Shown: piece after piece, positions 1 through 11,278 of the stretch
How the letters are laid out: each line of letters starts with the position of its first letter
Numbering within the stretch: position 1 is the first letter of the stretch
Assembly: GCA_047967505.1 (NCBI GenBank)
Contig: CM106539.1
Strand: one strand, 5' to 3'
DNA: 64,000 nucleotides
Source: Dipteris shenzhenensis
Taxonomy: Eukaryota > Polypodiophyta > Polypodiopsida > Gleicheniales
Translations under genes and position numbers: made by a program
The notes under the pieces: model-generated
Seen by the model: only the letters and a program-made list of their open reading frames with translations
Told to the model about the DNA's origin: nothing
Database searches by the model: none

Positions 1-59
1 TTGCAGTTCACCAAAATGAGACTCTCTTGGCCTGGCAGATCGCAAGATCATGTAACCAC

Positions 60-290
60 AGGTGGCGTTATCCCGAAGCTTTAACGAGCTATATAGTAAC
101 GTGATACCATGATAACGTGATAACGTTTTAGGTTGATAACGTGATACCATGAGTCGTTATCCCAAAGCTTTAACGAGCTATATAGTAACTCCAAAGTTTA
201 TGTGGTAGGTCAATAACGTGATACCATGAGTCGTCAGTTCAAACTGCCGCAACCTCTTTTATATGAACGTAGTATAATAAAGCACTTATC
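60..290 (+). promoter_or_regulatory. Promoter-like segment with short direct repeats
   Basis: A block containing GAAGCTTTAACGAGC, or its CAAAGCTTTAACGAGC variant, followed by TATATAGTAAC occurs twice. The motif ATAACGTGATACCATGA or close variants occurs about four times. A TATA-like TTTTATATGAACG follows, and then a CT-rich leader. The same block is at 14667-14905, 50103-50330 and 61876-62105. It directly follows the copia RNase H relic of the preceding unit, so it could be part of an LTR rather than a host promoter. Transcription is inferred only. Confidence 0.4.
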
Positions 291-439
291 TCTCTTTCCT
301 TCGTTCCTCTAATCTCTTTTCTTCTATCCTCTCAGTCTAATAACGCACGTCTCTCTTTTCCGCTTCAATCGCTTTCTTTTGTTCGTTCCTCTACCTCCCC
401 TATGTGCACCATCTAGGGTCCATGCTGGGCTCCGAAGCG

Positions 440-615
440 AGCCCACTCGATCTCAAAAATGGATTGCAGAAATCTGGGTCCCGGCTACGCTGCGCCCTTC
501 CATCAAATTAAAAAGCCTTTCGTTGGGACTGCCACTGCTTAAGACGCAGCCATCGCTCGGGATGTAGCTATCTGTGCCTCCACACGACTTTCCACACCAA
601 CACAATTTGACGACG
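440..615 (+). pseudogene. AP2/ERF-like fragment, plus-strand arm (unit A)
   Basis: The plus strand reads SQKWIAEIWVPATLRPSIK. After a frame change it reads PFVGTATA, a stop, then DAAIARDVAI. This is a degenerate AP2/ERF DNA-binding domain, whose usual pattern is W-AEI-P followed by LWLGTF and EAARAYD-AA. It mirrors the minus-strand fragment just downstream at nucleotide level. The stop and the short deletion across the WLGTF core rule out a working domain. A 62-codon ORF starting at 379 overlaps it and is not a gene by itself. Confidence 0.65.
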
Positions 616-909
616 GAGTTGAGGTCCTACCGGCCCGACGATGGGCGGAATAGGTTCAGTACGTAAGCCTTTCCTACTGGTCCTAGTACGCTGAAAATAA
701 TGCATCTCAATCCCAGTACGCTGGTGGACCTCACCTCCTTCATCAGGTTGTGTTCCTGTGGGAAATCGGGGGAATTCGTTTAGAGTATCAAGATGTGGGG
801 TGTCGAAGCACACATAAGCTGCATCCCGAGCTATGGCAGCTTCTTGCGGAGTGTCAAACGTTCCTAACCAAAGGCCTTTCTTAATGGAAGGACGCAGCTT
901 AGCTGGCAT
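568..909 (-). pseudogene. AP2/ERF domain fragment, minus-strand arm (unit A)
   Basis: This is a 113-codon ORF. Residues 12-25 read GLWLGTFDTPQEAA, followed by IARDAAYVC and, at 43-47, LNEFP. These match the second half of an AP2/ERF domain (WLGTF strand and EAA-A-D-AA helix). The first half (YRGVR and W-AEI) is missing from the ORF. A trace of it (SQNWIEE) lies about 150 bp upstream on the same strand near 1060-1090, separated by CT-rich sequence. The ORF is open in all four units, but most differences are amino-acid changes (L to M, L to F, P to Q, P to R), as expected without selection. A spliced gene cannot be excluded. Confidence 0.6.
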
Positions 910-1097
910 TGATGTGCAACAGCGCTGTGTCCAGGAAATAGACAAGAAAAAGAGACTCCAGAGATGGCGTACAATGAAGGGAAAATCGGAGCGGAAACAA
1001 CGGGAAGGAAGGAAGAAGAAGAAGATCGATCAGAGGAAAGGAGGAGACTCTGGTTTCTTCAATCCAGTTTTGAGATCGAGACGGCTTGCTTGTTAGG

Positions 1098-1471
1098 CCT
1101 GTTTATTAATGGTTCATTATGAAATCAAGGGAATTCTTCAAAGTGCTCATGCTTCTATTTTATGTTTGATTTGCATACCATTATGGAAGGGAAACACGTA
1201 ATCAATCGGAAAAGAAAATAGTGGATGTATATGCCTGAACGTTGTGGAGAATTAATTAAAGTCTTCATAGCCAAATACTTATGAGTTTTCTCACCAATTC
1301 TAATTTATGTACGTGACTCTTCATTCCTTTAAGAGAAGTAACAATTGACCCATTTTCAACGTTTTTAAAAAATGGCATTCTTGCACGAAATACTCTACCA
1401 ATTATATCACCAATTCTAGTTTATGTATGTTGACTCTTTCTTGCCTTAAGAGACATAACACCATTTTTTAA

Positions 1472-1474
<3 letters not shown>
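1098..1474. other. No gene seen, unit A after the AP2 pair
   Basis: This is AT-rich sequence with no convincing coding frame. The equivalent stretches are 15721-16100, 51157-51536 and 62935-63234. Unit D has lost about 57 bp here, between two short ATGG matches. Confidence 0.6.
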
Positions 1475-1505
<31 letters not shown>

Positions 1506-1571
1506 CACTCATGCAAACGCATTCAAGCACATGGATACACACATGTACACACATACACACACACACACACA
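1475..1571. repeat. (AC)n microsatellite (unit A)
   Basis: There are two AC runs, 1475-1502 and about 1555-1571, separated by sequence containing ATGCACTC and ACACATGTACAC. Run length varies between units. Cysteine- and valine-rich ORFs over this tract on the minus strand are artefacts. Confidence 0.95.
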
Positions 1572-1572
1572 T

Positions 1573-2789
1573 ACAAGCATAAAGCAACCTATTATCAAAA
1601 TTATACATTATGATGCATCTATCAAATTTATGTGTCTCTATTGGGTATGATACTTTAAATTAATATGAATTTCACCTAATTCAAGGTCGTACAGAGTATA
1701 ATATCCATTGGATATGATTAACGTTGTTGGGCATGCAAATTTTCTCATTTCTCGCAATGAAAACTTTGTTGGAGGAAAAATTTTATTCCCTCCTAAAAAA
1801 CCCCCTTGTTAGTGGGTCTTTCATCCGGATCATTTGAGATCCAAAGCCTCATATGTTGTATACCTTAGAGCGTGTGTGTGTCAAGTTAAGCAGTGGAGAT
1901 AGTATATTGTACATTGTACTCTAAAGAGTATACTTGTAGTGTAGACAATATATTGTACATTGTGTTGAGAACAATGGAATGAGAATGAAGGTGATGTAGA
2001 TCAAGCTTCTTGTATAGTATGTAAATACTCTCTCAATAGCGAGAGAAAGAATGGAAATCTCTTCTTCATTTTGTGTAAAGGGCATGTGGTTTTGACATCA
2101 TGTCCAAATTCACTATGCGGTAGAGATTGGAGAAAATAGGATTGGACAGAGTGATTTGTTGGTCAATCTGATCTCTCAAAAGCTAGATGTAGGGTGAAAG
2201 CATGCTACGGTGTCTAAAACACTACTCATTTTGGCAAAGGTTCTAGCATAGATATAGTACTAAATTGTGTACTAAAAGGCGTTGACAGTTGGATTAGATT
2301 TCCACATATCGAGGAGTCCACGATCTGCAATCTGCAATCTGCAATCCACTCTCAATCAAGGATAATTTCCCTGCACATCGAGGAATCCATGATCTACAAT
2401 CTACTCTCAATTGACTCTCTTCTCTCTCGTGGAATCACTCGCACATGTTTGAAACCATTGACAATCGACTCTCTTCTCTCTTGTGGAGTCCTGTCTCTAT
2501 CCCCGCCATTATCTCCGCTCATCTTCACTAGAGGTCTATTGCTCTCTCTCTCCCCAACTCTCTCCATTCTCTATGCAAACTGGCTCTCCCCTTATCTCTC
2601 ATTGAATCCCTCACACTTTGGACCGTATGTTCTCTTTGGCGCAAAAACCAGTTATGTTTGAGTGATTCTATAGCTCTCTCTCTCTCTATCTCTAGAGCTC
2701 TCTCTTTTTCTCTCTCTCTCTCAGGATGACTTTCTCATACAGTTTGATTGAGCATGCATGTTTTGATGTAGTGTATTCTTGTGTCGTTC
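1573..2789. other. No gene seen; CT-rich low-complexity part (unit A)
   Basis: The stretch contains two copies of ATATTGTACATTGT (near 1908 and 1948) around 1900-1965, and a CT-rich part at 2390-2735. The 90-codon ORF at 2389-2661 persists in units B and C, but it is made of CTCTCT-type sequence and has no recognisable domain. The part at 1910-2260 has an LTR-like look (TATA-like TGTATAGTATG, then a leader), but no boundaries could be set. Confidence 0.5.
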
Positions 2790-3960
2790 ATTAATTTATG
2801 ATTTACCATTGAAATACGGTTGTGCAAAGGATGGAGAACTCCACACTAGAAGTGCCACACCATGAAGGGAACTCACTCAATGCACTGCCATAGCATTGCT
2901 CCGAAAGGAACATGAGACACTTAACATTAACAGTTGTGCGACATTTCAAGCATACCATAAAGAACTTGGACTTGAGAGCGAAGGCTGTCATTAGTACTAT
3001 TTAGTGTTAATTAGTAGTGTGTGATGTTTGAAATTTTTTGTATTAGAGAAGGACTTTGAACATAATCATTCTCTTCTTGCATTTACCCTACTACTATAAG
3101 TTCTATTTAGTACTACCTAGTACTATCCCTTGCACTAACCTTGCTACTAGTACTATATAGTACTGTTTGGATATTGTTCTTTTCCTTGCCTTAAATCTGC
3201 TATTACTACTATTAGTAGTGTTATTTTGCACTATTTTAGCACTATTTAGTACTATGTAGCACTTAGTAACATTTAGCACTGAGTAAGTACTATTTATTGA
3301 GTACTATTTAGGACTCAATAATTCTTAACGCTTAGTAATATTAGCACTTAGTAAGTACTCTTTAATACTATCTAGCACTTAGTAATATTAGCACTTACTG
3401 TTCAGTACTAATAATACTATATAGCACCTAGTAATAGCACACTTACCATCTAGCACTTGCTATTTAGTACTAATAGTACTATAGATCAAGCATTTACTAT
3501 TTAGTAATATTAGCACTTGCTATCCAGCACTTACAAATATTAACACTTCCTATTAGTACTATCTAGCACTTATTATTTAGTACTGACTAGCACTGGTAAT
3601 ATTAGCACTTACTAATATTACCACTTAATATTTAGTACTAATAGTACTATCTAGCACCTAGTAATATTAGCACTTACTAATATTAGCACTTAGTACTATA
3701 TTGCACTTAGTAATATTAGCACTTACAAATAGTACTAAACTAGCAGTTAGTAATATTCGCACTTAATACTATCTAGCATTTAGTAAAATATTTAGCACTT
3801 AGTACTATGTAAATATATTTAGTACTATCTAGCATTTACTATTTAGTACTATCTAGCACTTACTGATATTTGGCACTACTAGTAGTAGTTAAGACTTAGT
3901 AATTGAGTGATAGAACTTAGAAAAAAAATGATGGCACTCTAAGTTTTAAATAACTTATAG
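2790..3960. repeat. TAGCACTTAGTAATATTAG-type degenerate repeat, unit A only
   Basis: About 1.17 kb is present in A but absent from the matching sites 17362 and 52720 in B and C. From about 3000 onwards it consists of imperfect repeats of TAGTACTAT, TAGCACTTAGTA and ATATTAGCACTTA. No target-site duplication is visible at the junctions. It may be an insertion in A or a loss in the ancestor of B and C. A short minus-strand ORF at 2803-2991 has no recognised homology. Confidence 0.7.
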
Positions 3961-4020
3961 TTTTTTTGTTTGATGTCTAGGTTTAACGGTCTAGGTTTAA
4001 TTAATACTGATTGTTGATGA

Positions 4021-5945
4021 TTGATTTTGCGCACAAAATTCTTCCTTCATTTCAAGGAGGACCATCCTTCCATAGATATTGGTTTCCGTTCTTTTCAGAA
4101 TCGGAAGCCCTATTTCATTAAAAAACTGAAGGAAAGGATCACTTGTTATTGTATTTACCATACAAGAATAGACTTGTTCCGACTAGCAGTGAATTCCATG
4201 AGGCAAAATAGCACATTGTTGCATGGCGATATGTGTGATTGCTTATGCAAGGTTTGTAGTCCCCAAGGGGAGACATGTGTTGCCCACACCAGCAATTGTT
4301 CTTCTGTGTCTAAAATGTGGCATTCAGCAGTATGTCCAAAGGAAGAGGACGCTATGAAACAAGCTTGAATGCTTATTGCACAACTGTGACAAGTGCCCAC
4401 AACCATTGTTTTGATCGTGTGAGTTGGATGATGCAAATGGTGCATTGGTAAGATGGAATATGTATGAATATGTCACCGAGGATACGGGAAAAGGTGATGC
4501 AAAGAAAGGAATAAAACTCTTATACAAGGAAACTCCTCCATCCATCATCATCCCTCAATACTTGCAGCACTTAAATGTGTTTATCACTCACAACTTCTGT
4601 AGTTACTGGCAACACTCTCAGTTCAAAGAGTGCACCACAAATTTTCCTGATGATGTGGTGCTTTAAGTTGTTGACTTTGCAGAGAACTATACATTCAAAG
4701 TGCAAGATGAGGTTCAATCAATGCATTGGCATAACGACCAAGTGACCATCTTGGTTCATATTTGCTATTGGAAGGAGACGAGCGAGATAAAAAAGCAATC
4801 CATCTTTTACATTTTAGATGATAAAGAACATGACACACTATTTGTGTAGCATTGCTTTACGCTCCATAGTCAATGGTTTGTGTCTAAAGGCTTGAAGTTT
4901 GGGTTTAGTCAGATGGGGCAACATCTCAATGCAAGGCTGCTCACCCATTTTACTTTGTTGCAAGGTAAGACATTGGACTCTGCCCCCTTATTTTCTACAT
5001 CACGCTGAAGATGTTGCATATTTTAAAATGCATTATATATGTTGTTTGTTATGCTAGGTATTGCTCTTTGACTGGCATTCAAATGATGTGGAACTTTTTC
5101 AGTAGCGGTCATGGTAAGGGAGAACATGATGGGGCTGGTGCAGTCACAAAGTGTGCGCTAACTAGTGAGCAATTGGATGTAAATGGTGCAAAGCTACAAA
5201 ATGCACACCATGTTGTGGAATGGTTGGCATGGAAGATGGGAGATGATTCTAAACAAAGGCTCTTCATAGAAGTAAAGGTTGGTGATGTTGACAGGTCTAA
5301 AGCATGGAATTTCCAGACCATCAAAGGAAGTCATTCAACACACTGCATATTGGGTTTTAGTAACAAAGATCCCACGCAAGCCTTTTTTTGACATTTGTCA
5401 TGATTTTGTTCATTCTACATGGATGAAACATGGGATAAGTGCACCAATTTATCTCATGCAAGTCCTTGGACCTTGAACAAGCTGGAGCCCATCAATGGAT
5501 AGACTGCATCATAATTAGAGAAGGAATCTATAACATATGTGATGGATAGAGACCAGTTGGCTGACATGCTTTAGATGGGTGACCATTTTGTAGTACTACG
5601 GTCCGCTACAAACAAAGATAATGAGGATTATTATGTGGTGTTGTGCTCAAAATAAAAACAATCCTCATAGAGCAAGAGACGGATGGCTAGTGTAATGTCT
5701 TCAACATTGGGGATCAAGTGGTTTCTGGAATCTTTTATGCAAAAATTCCAAAATGCAAAAGCAGTTATGCATTACTAAAAGATGCACCTCCCGCTATAGT
5801 GCATGTTGATGTGGTGTTGGTAATGAAGTTCCAAATATTGCAAGCAAAGCACAAGGTTAAAGGCCAGAGAATGGTGTATCGTGTACCCCAAGAGGTTGTC
5901 ACGCACCGTTCTTTCACAATCACGATCAAAATTGTAGCAAGATAA
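4021..5945 (+). pseudogene. DDE-transposase-like relic with one intron (unit A)
   Basis: Successive plus-strand frames read as one protein: IGFRSFQNRKPYFIK and CYCIYHTRIDLF; then LDDANGALVRWNMYEY; then VVDFAENYTFKVQDEVQSMH and LVHICYW; then, after an intron, NFFSSGHGKGEHDGAGAV; and a tail with DAPPAIVHVDVVLVMKF. The order (a D-x-NY-F-QDE-QS-HW block, then HGKGE-DGAGA) resembles uncharacterised DDE-type transposase-like proteins found in animals and some plants. I recall the family but cannot name it. An intron is supported at 4965-5057 (GTAAGA to CTAG). Lesions include a frameshift near 4360, a stop at about 4663-4665, a stop at about 4846, and later stops. The 5' exon appears to be missing. 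Confidence 0.5.
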
Positions 5946-6066
5946 TAATCACGAATGAACAAGAAGAGAGATTGCAGTATGAATCAAACTGATGAGTCTT
6001 TACAATCATTTTGGAGAAGAATCACTCTGTGAAGGAGCTCGATACCACCCATTCACCCCCGAGCTA

Positions 6067-6098
<32 letters not shown>

Positions 6099-6145
6099 GC
6101 ATGAAGATGTTCAAATCAGATGATCAAATGATCAAATCTCAATCA

Positions 6146-6176
<31 letters not shown>

Positions 6177-7600
6177 GAAATATCTTGATCTTATCTTCTT
6201 CTTTGCACTACCTCGATTCGCATACATTGGATTGTCACTTTCGCAGTGCCTCGATATGTGTGCCTTCTCTTCTCTTTCATTCAGCCTCGATATGCGTGTG
6301 TTGGATTGTGTGTTCTCCTTCTCACGATCTCCTCTTCTTTTATAGCCTTTCACGACTCCAAAATAAGCCGCCAAAAAACTCCAAAATCAGCCAAAAATAG
6401 CTTTTCTCGAAAAGTGTGCGTGTGCTTTTTACCATCTTTAGCGTGCGCTTTTAATAGCAAATGCGTACGGAATCTTGATGCTTTTTTTGTTTAAAGGCAT
6501 GAAAATGGCCCTATTCGGAGCATCACCACGCCTACCTCGTAGATCCAATGGACAAGCTCAGTAGCTCATCTCGAAGATCGGACCCTCTTCTTTCCCTTTG
6601 CATTTGACCTTTCATGGCTAATTCTTCCATCTCAACCTCCGTCTAATGCCTGCAATTCTGGACACGGAAATCTAGATGTACTTTTAGCTCAAAACCACTT
6701 TGTTAGGAACTTTTGACCTCCATACAAGCATGCAAATGAGTGAACCACAAATTTTTCACTAGGACAAAGTTTTTCTACTCAACAAGATCTAAAACTTTCT
6801 CATACAAAGTTTCTTCAAATTATTTCTCTAACCAACTCAAAATCAAGCCACAAAATCCAGCCGACACCATAATGGACAAAAACCAAAATTTTTCGACCAA
6901 CAAACTTTTCCAAAACCTTCAAAACATCAAAACCGTCCTTTTTGGACACTATCTGTGATATATATTTCAAAATATTTCATATACAAATCTGGAGCATCGT
7001 AGAGGTGCACAAACGAATCTTGGAAAACATTTCTCTATAAGAACTGTTGCTGAACATGTATTTTTGCAATGGCTCTTACATATTTTTGTGCGTGTTTTGT
7101 ATTTTTAGTTGCCCCTTTGGGGGCTACTTTTTGTAATACAAAGGCGTTTCTCTCGGGGATGCTCCATAGTGAGGAACTTTAATAGTTTTTAGTACTATTA
7201 GTTTTAATTGTGTGTAACTATTATATTATTACTATTTAGGTACTGTTGTCATATCATACTATTAGCCCTATTTTTTAGTGATTGTGTACTATTGTAGTAA
7301 TTTTTGTAGTTCATATTAAGTTTTTTCTACTGTCATATCATACTACTTATTACTATTCGGTTAGTACTATTTAGTACTATGTACTACTATCTTAAGTAAC
7401 TCATCTACTATTAATTGAGAGAGAGATTAAGAGAGAGAGAGATAGAGAGAGAGAAGAGAGAGAGAGAGAGAACCATTGTACTACTGTCATATCATACTAC
7501 TTAGTACTATTTGCTTAGTACTGCTAATGCACTACAAAATGGCAAAAGTGTCGAACTCTAAAATAGCAAATCCACCCAGGCAATCTACTACAAAAGGGCA
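5946..7600. other. Gene-free stretch with simple repeats (unit A)
   Basis: It holds (CTCACT)n at 6067-6098 and 6145-6175, TAGTACTAT-rich sequence at 7180-7400 that resembles the 2790-3960 block, and a (GA)n tract at 7417-7472. ORFs within 6011-6500 and 6740-6958 are read through simple sequence and show no domains. The site AATCTACTAC at 7581-7590 is the empty counterpart of the CACTA-1 insertion in unit B. Confidence 0.7.
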
Positions 7601-7639
7601 GAACTGCCTCAATATTGAGCCACTAAATGTCCTATCCTA

Positions 7640-8490
7640 CTATTTTGCCCTCCTCATCCTCCTCGCCCTCCTCATCCTCCTCTCCCTACTCGTTCGTTGT
7701 CTCGAGGCCTTCCAATTATAGAATCCTATGGATCCGAATTCAATTAGTTAGATATGAATGAGAAGACATTTGAACGATTGAATATATCAAAAATTCAGTA
7801 GAAGATAAATATATACTTTCCACCCATGCCTTGTTGATGAGTCTGCCACCTCTCCCAAGGTGCAAAGGACCTATGGTCTCCAGCAGTATCCTCATTGCCC
7901 TTCGCTGAGGCTCAAATGCATGTGGATTCTCCTCTTAAAACTTATTCACTCTCTTCCAATCCTTCGAGTCTGCCCGACTTAGTCACCTTAACAATATCCC
8001 TCACTCCGGCGGTCACTCATCATATGTAAACCTATCACGTGAGTTCAACAGAGGGATATTTTATATTTCTAAATTCAACAAAAATTAACTTACATAAGGG
8101 AGTATTTAAAACAATTTTGTGAAACATTTACAGATTTGTATAGAAAAAGGGCACATTTTATTAATGAAAATTTTGGGATTTAAAAAATAGGCCTTGAATG
8201 CACGTGATATAGAGGATTTATACATATTGACCCCCTTGAGGTCCCTTAGTTCATATCTATAAGACCTAAGGATCTCCCCCATGTGAGTAAGCATGGAGTT
8301 TGTTTCAAACTCAAATCCTTTACGATTTGGAAATTGTCTGTTGAGGGCTTCTATGTAGGCATCCTTGGCCTTTTTTGTCCTATTTGTTCCAAGGTCTGAA
8401 TATATCATTGGGGAAGTGGGTGCTCACCAACCTCCTCATGTATCTTGTGACCTCCTTCCCCTATATAACCTCCACAATGCTGTTCACTCT
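7640..8490 (-). pseudogene. TNPA-like transposon protein relic, third family (unit A)
   Basis: The minus strand reads RYMRRLVSTHFPND, then KKAKDAYIEALNRQFPNR and SMLTHMGEILRSYRYELRDL. After a gap it reads SKDWKRVNKF, a stop, then ENPHAFEPQRRAMR and LHLGRGGRLINKAWVE. This follows the block order of the TNPA-like gene of CACTA-1 (RRLMSHHF; AVIDELKLRFPNPP; MLERMGLVLKHRR; ADWKFLKKQNRDHPEMFEGQRRA). It is the plant Ptta/En/Spm transposase type. Stops and frame changes show that it is dead. Compared with unit B, about 345 bp holding the two last exons is deleted near 7690. Confidence 0.65.
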
Positions 8491-8499
8491 ATAGGAAAG

Positions 8500-10265
8500 G
8501 TCATCGGGCAAAACTAGCATGCATCCATAAGCTCTTGTTTGCCACCATGACAATCCATCCATGCTGTTGGATCAAGTCAAATCCAACATCCATGATACAA
8601 TCATCTCTTGCTTTAAAATTATCCATTACATCATCCATGATCCAATAGATGTGAGTGAATAGATGAAAGGGATGGCCAAACATTGTATCAAGGATGATCC
8701 AACCATCTCTATAAAACCACGATTTTCCATAAGGCTCTTTACTTTGGTACTTCCAAACTTGGAGTGGGGACCATTTAGTCCCACCAATGAGGAAGAGGGA
8801 AGAAGCCTTTATTATTTTAATGCTTGATCCTCCTCATTGTCCAAGAGCTTAATCCATATTTTTAAGCCCCCAATGGAAGAGGCCATTTTTTAATCCAAAA
8901 TTCCCCTGATGGACCTTGCCTTTAATACAATTGTATGAGAATTTGCGTTGTCTATGGTCGTGGAGTGTCCAGAGACTTGAAACTCCTCCACTTTGGAGAG
9001 AACATCACTCATCGATGCACCTTACATGGATTTCATAGCTCCACAGCTTGAACCATTTGAAGTAAATACACTCCGAGAGTATCCAGATCTGTGAAACTAC
9101 TCTACTTCTGAGAGAAGATCACTCAAAAAAGCACCTTCCATGGATTTCATAACTCCATAGTTTGGACCATTTGAAGTAAATAGACTCTAAGTGTGTCGAG
9201 ATCCTTGGAAACTCCTCTACTCCTGGGAGAACATCACTCATCTCGATGCAACTTCCACGGATATCATAACTCCATATCTTGAACCATTTGAAGTAAATGG
9301 ACTTTGAGAGTGCCGAGATCCTTGAAACCCCTCTACTCTTGAGAGAACATCACTCATCGATGAGCCTTCCATGGATTTCATCATTCCATAGTTTGGCCCA
9401 TTTGAATTATCAGAATTTGAGAGTGTTAAGAGCCTTGAAACTCCTCTACTCCCAAGAGAACATCACTCATTGATGCATCTTCCATGGATTTTATAGCTAT
9501 ACTCTGAGAGTGTTGAGAGCCTTGAAACTCCTCCACTCTTGAAAGACCATCACTCATTGACACATTTTGCATGATTTGCATAGCTCCATGGCTTTGTTTG
9601 ACACCATCTTTATCAATATCCATGAACTCATCTTGGTTCAAATAGACAAAGCTTGGCATGCTGGCATATTCAAGTCCAATGATATTATAGTACATCTAGT
9701 ATTTATCACTGAAAACCAAATGTCTCTTTCTATTCTTCAAAACTTGCATTGTCCATCTCAAATTCTTACCTAACTCATAGTAGGGACCATCCAATGAGGC
9801 AATGTTATCATCCATACCATCTTTAGTACCTTTGAGAATCCTCATCTATGCAAATGGCCACTGTTCTACTTGTTAAAATCTCAATACTTGGCCTTCTACT
9901 ACGTACTTATTTGTAACTAATATCATTTGCAAAATATCTCCCACTTGGAATTCCAAAGATATGCACTTTGTATTCTTGATGACATGTGTTGGAAACGTCT
10001 CCTATAGGGAGATTATAGGCCAAAACATTTCCAAGTATTTCATATCTCCACATTTATGCTTTAGCTCAACATGTGCATTAAGAATCTTTGCTACAATAAC
10101 TGCCCCCTTATCTTCGCCAAGTTTTGAAAGTGACAAATAGAATTTGGATCACTTTCATGAACTATAGCAAATGCAACTACTCTTTTGCAACATAGGATCA
10201 CCTCCATCCCACTAATAAAATTTCCTTTGCAAACAATTTGTAGGAGCAAATTAAAAGGAAATTAG
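8500..10265 (-). pseudogene. Minus-strand transposon-associated relic with 39-residue repeats (unit A)
   Basis: Broken minus-strand frames remain largely open over 1.7 kb. At about 10230-9990 they read GMEVILCCKRVVAFAIVHES and DPNS, then GEDKGAVIVAKILNAHVEL and MKYLEMFWPI. That resembles a domain found in plant transposon-associated proteins (A-G-V-x-DPN followed by LG and a WP ending). Next come QVGDILQMILVTNKYVVEGQ and YYNIIGLEYASMPSFVYLNQ. About five degenerate repeats of roughly 116 bp (8960-9560) follow, each with an MSDVL-GVEEFQGS core. Last is MFGHPFHLFTHIYWIMDD. It lies upstream of, and in the same direction as, the TNPA-like relic, so both may derive from one element. The overall identity is not established. 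Confidence 0.4.
8960..9565. repeat. Degenerate ~116-bp tandem repeat (unit A)
   Basis: CCATTTGAAGTAAATA or close variants recur near 9053, 9169, 9286 and 9398. Each is followed by a GAGAGTGTCGAGATCCTTGAA-like segment and by GAGAACATCACTCAT. The period is 114-117 bp, a multiple of about 39 codons, which fits a coding repeat on the minus strand. The matching block in unit B is about 35220-35820. Unit C lacks it. Confidence 0.8.
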
Positions 10266-10760
10266 TCTCTTTTCAATAGTCTACTTATTCATGATTTAAA
10301 TTACTTTATTTTAGTTTAAATTGTGTGGAAATATAAATTTCTAAGGCTCTTATTTTACAATAGGGTTTCCAATAAAGGGTTTAGGTTTGGCAAATGAGAT
10401 TCATAATTTTAATACAATGGTATAGGTTTTAGGGTAATACTTGACGATATTTTTGGGGGGTGTTGTACTAAGAAATCCTAGGTATCACGTGCGTTCAAGG
10501 GGTATTTAAGAAAACCATCAACTAAAATTATCCCCCCAAAAAAAACCACTACTCTTTACTTATGAACTAATGAATTTGTATCAAAATTTGAATTAAGGAA
10601 CCCCTCTTGCTATTGGAATCGTGTTAAATTTTTCCAAAAGTGGGATTGAAATACCCCTCCCTTTGAATGCACGTGGTATACCAAAATCTTTAGAGGTGAA
10701 TCCCCCGAGATGATATTAAGAAAAAAACAAGTAAAGAGAAAGGTATAGGCTATACATAGG
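10266..10760. other. No gene seen (unit A)
   Basis: This is AT-rich sequence with short runs of C and A (CCCCCCAAAAAAAA near 10533) and no sustained coding frame. The right junction of the unit C deletion lies at about 10491 here. Confidence 0.5.
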
Positions 10761-10779
10761 CAACGTCAGGCAGATGGTC

Positions 10780-11215
10780 CCATAGGGAGAGAGGGAGAGG
10801 AGCTCTCCTCCCCCTCCCTGCCTGTGGCTATGACCGTAGCTATCGATAGGGAGGCTCCTCTTCCCAATTTCGGCCTACGTATGGCCGCGACCATGAGCAA
10901 GCCAAGAGGGGTGCCCCATCCCACCCTCCTAGCCTATGCATGGCCGTGGCTGCCTATAGATAGGAGAGAGGAGACCCTCTCCCCCTAGGAAGAGAAGGGG
11001 AGGAGTTCCCCTCCCCCCACCCCTCGGCCATGGCCACACCACAAGCAGCCCGCACTGCATGACCACAGCTATAGTGAGGGAGAGAGGCATCCCCTCTCTT
11101 GGCTTGCGCTTGGTCACGGTCGTGAGTAGGCCAGTCAGTCAGGGGGTGGGACACTCGCCCTCCTAGACTATGCATGGCCACGGCTACTCATAGGTAGGGG
11201 AGGGGAGAGGGTTAC
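10780..11215. repeat. GC-rich low-complexity block (unit A)
   Basis: The block alternates CTCTCCTCCCC-type and GGGGAGAGG-type tracts with repeated CTATGCATGGCC and GGCCGTGGC or GGCCATGGC motifs. It stands out strongly from the AT-rich surroundings. The matching blocks are 37060-37510 and 56640-57100. Proline- and glycine-rich ORFs here (10929-11181, minus strand) are unlikely to be genes. Confidence 0.7.
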
Positions 11216-11278
11216 ATGGGGAGAGAGCTCCCCTAGAAAAAATGATAAAATGTATTTTTAAATAAATTTTAAAATAAA

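Noticed and set aside
1900-2260. Possible LTR of a retrotransposon
   Set aside because: TATA-like and leader-like features are present, but no TG...CA borders, primer-binding site, second LTR or target duplication could be defined.
2389-2661. A 90-codon ORF conserved in units A, B and C
   Set aside because: The sequence is CTCTCT-rich, the product is low-complexity S/L/P, and conservation is explained by recent duplication.
10929-11181. Proline- and glycine-rich minus-strand ORFs in the GC-rich block
   Set aside because: They are low-complexity, overlap each other in different frames and are broken in other units.
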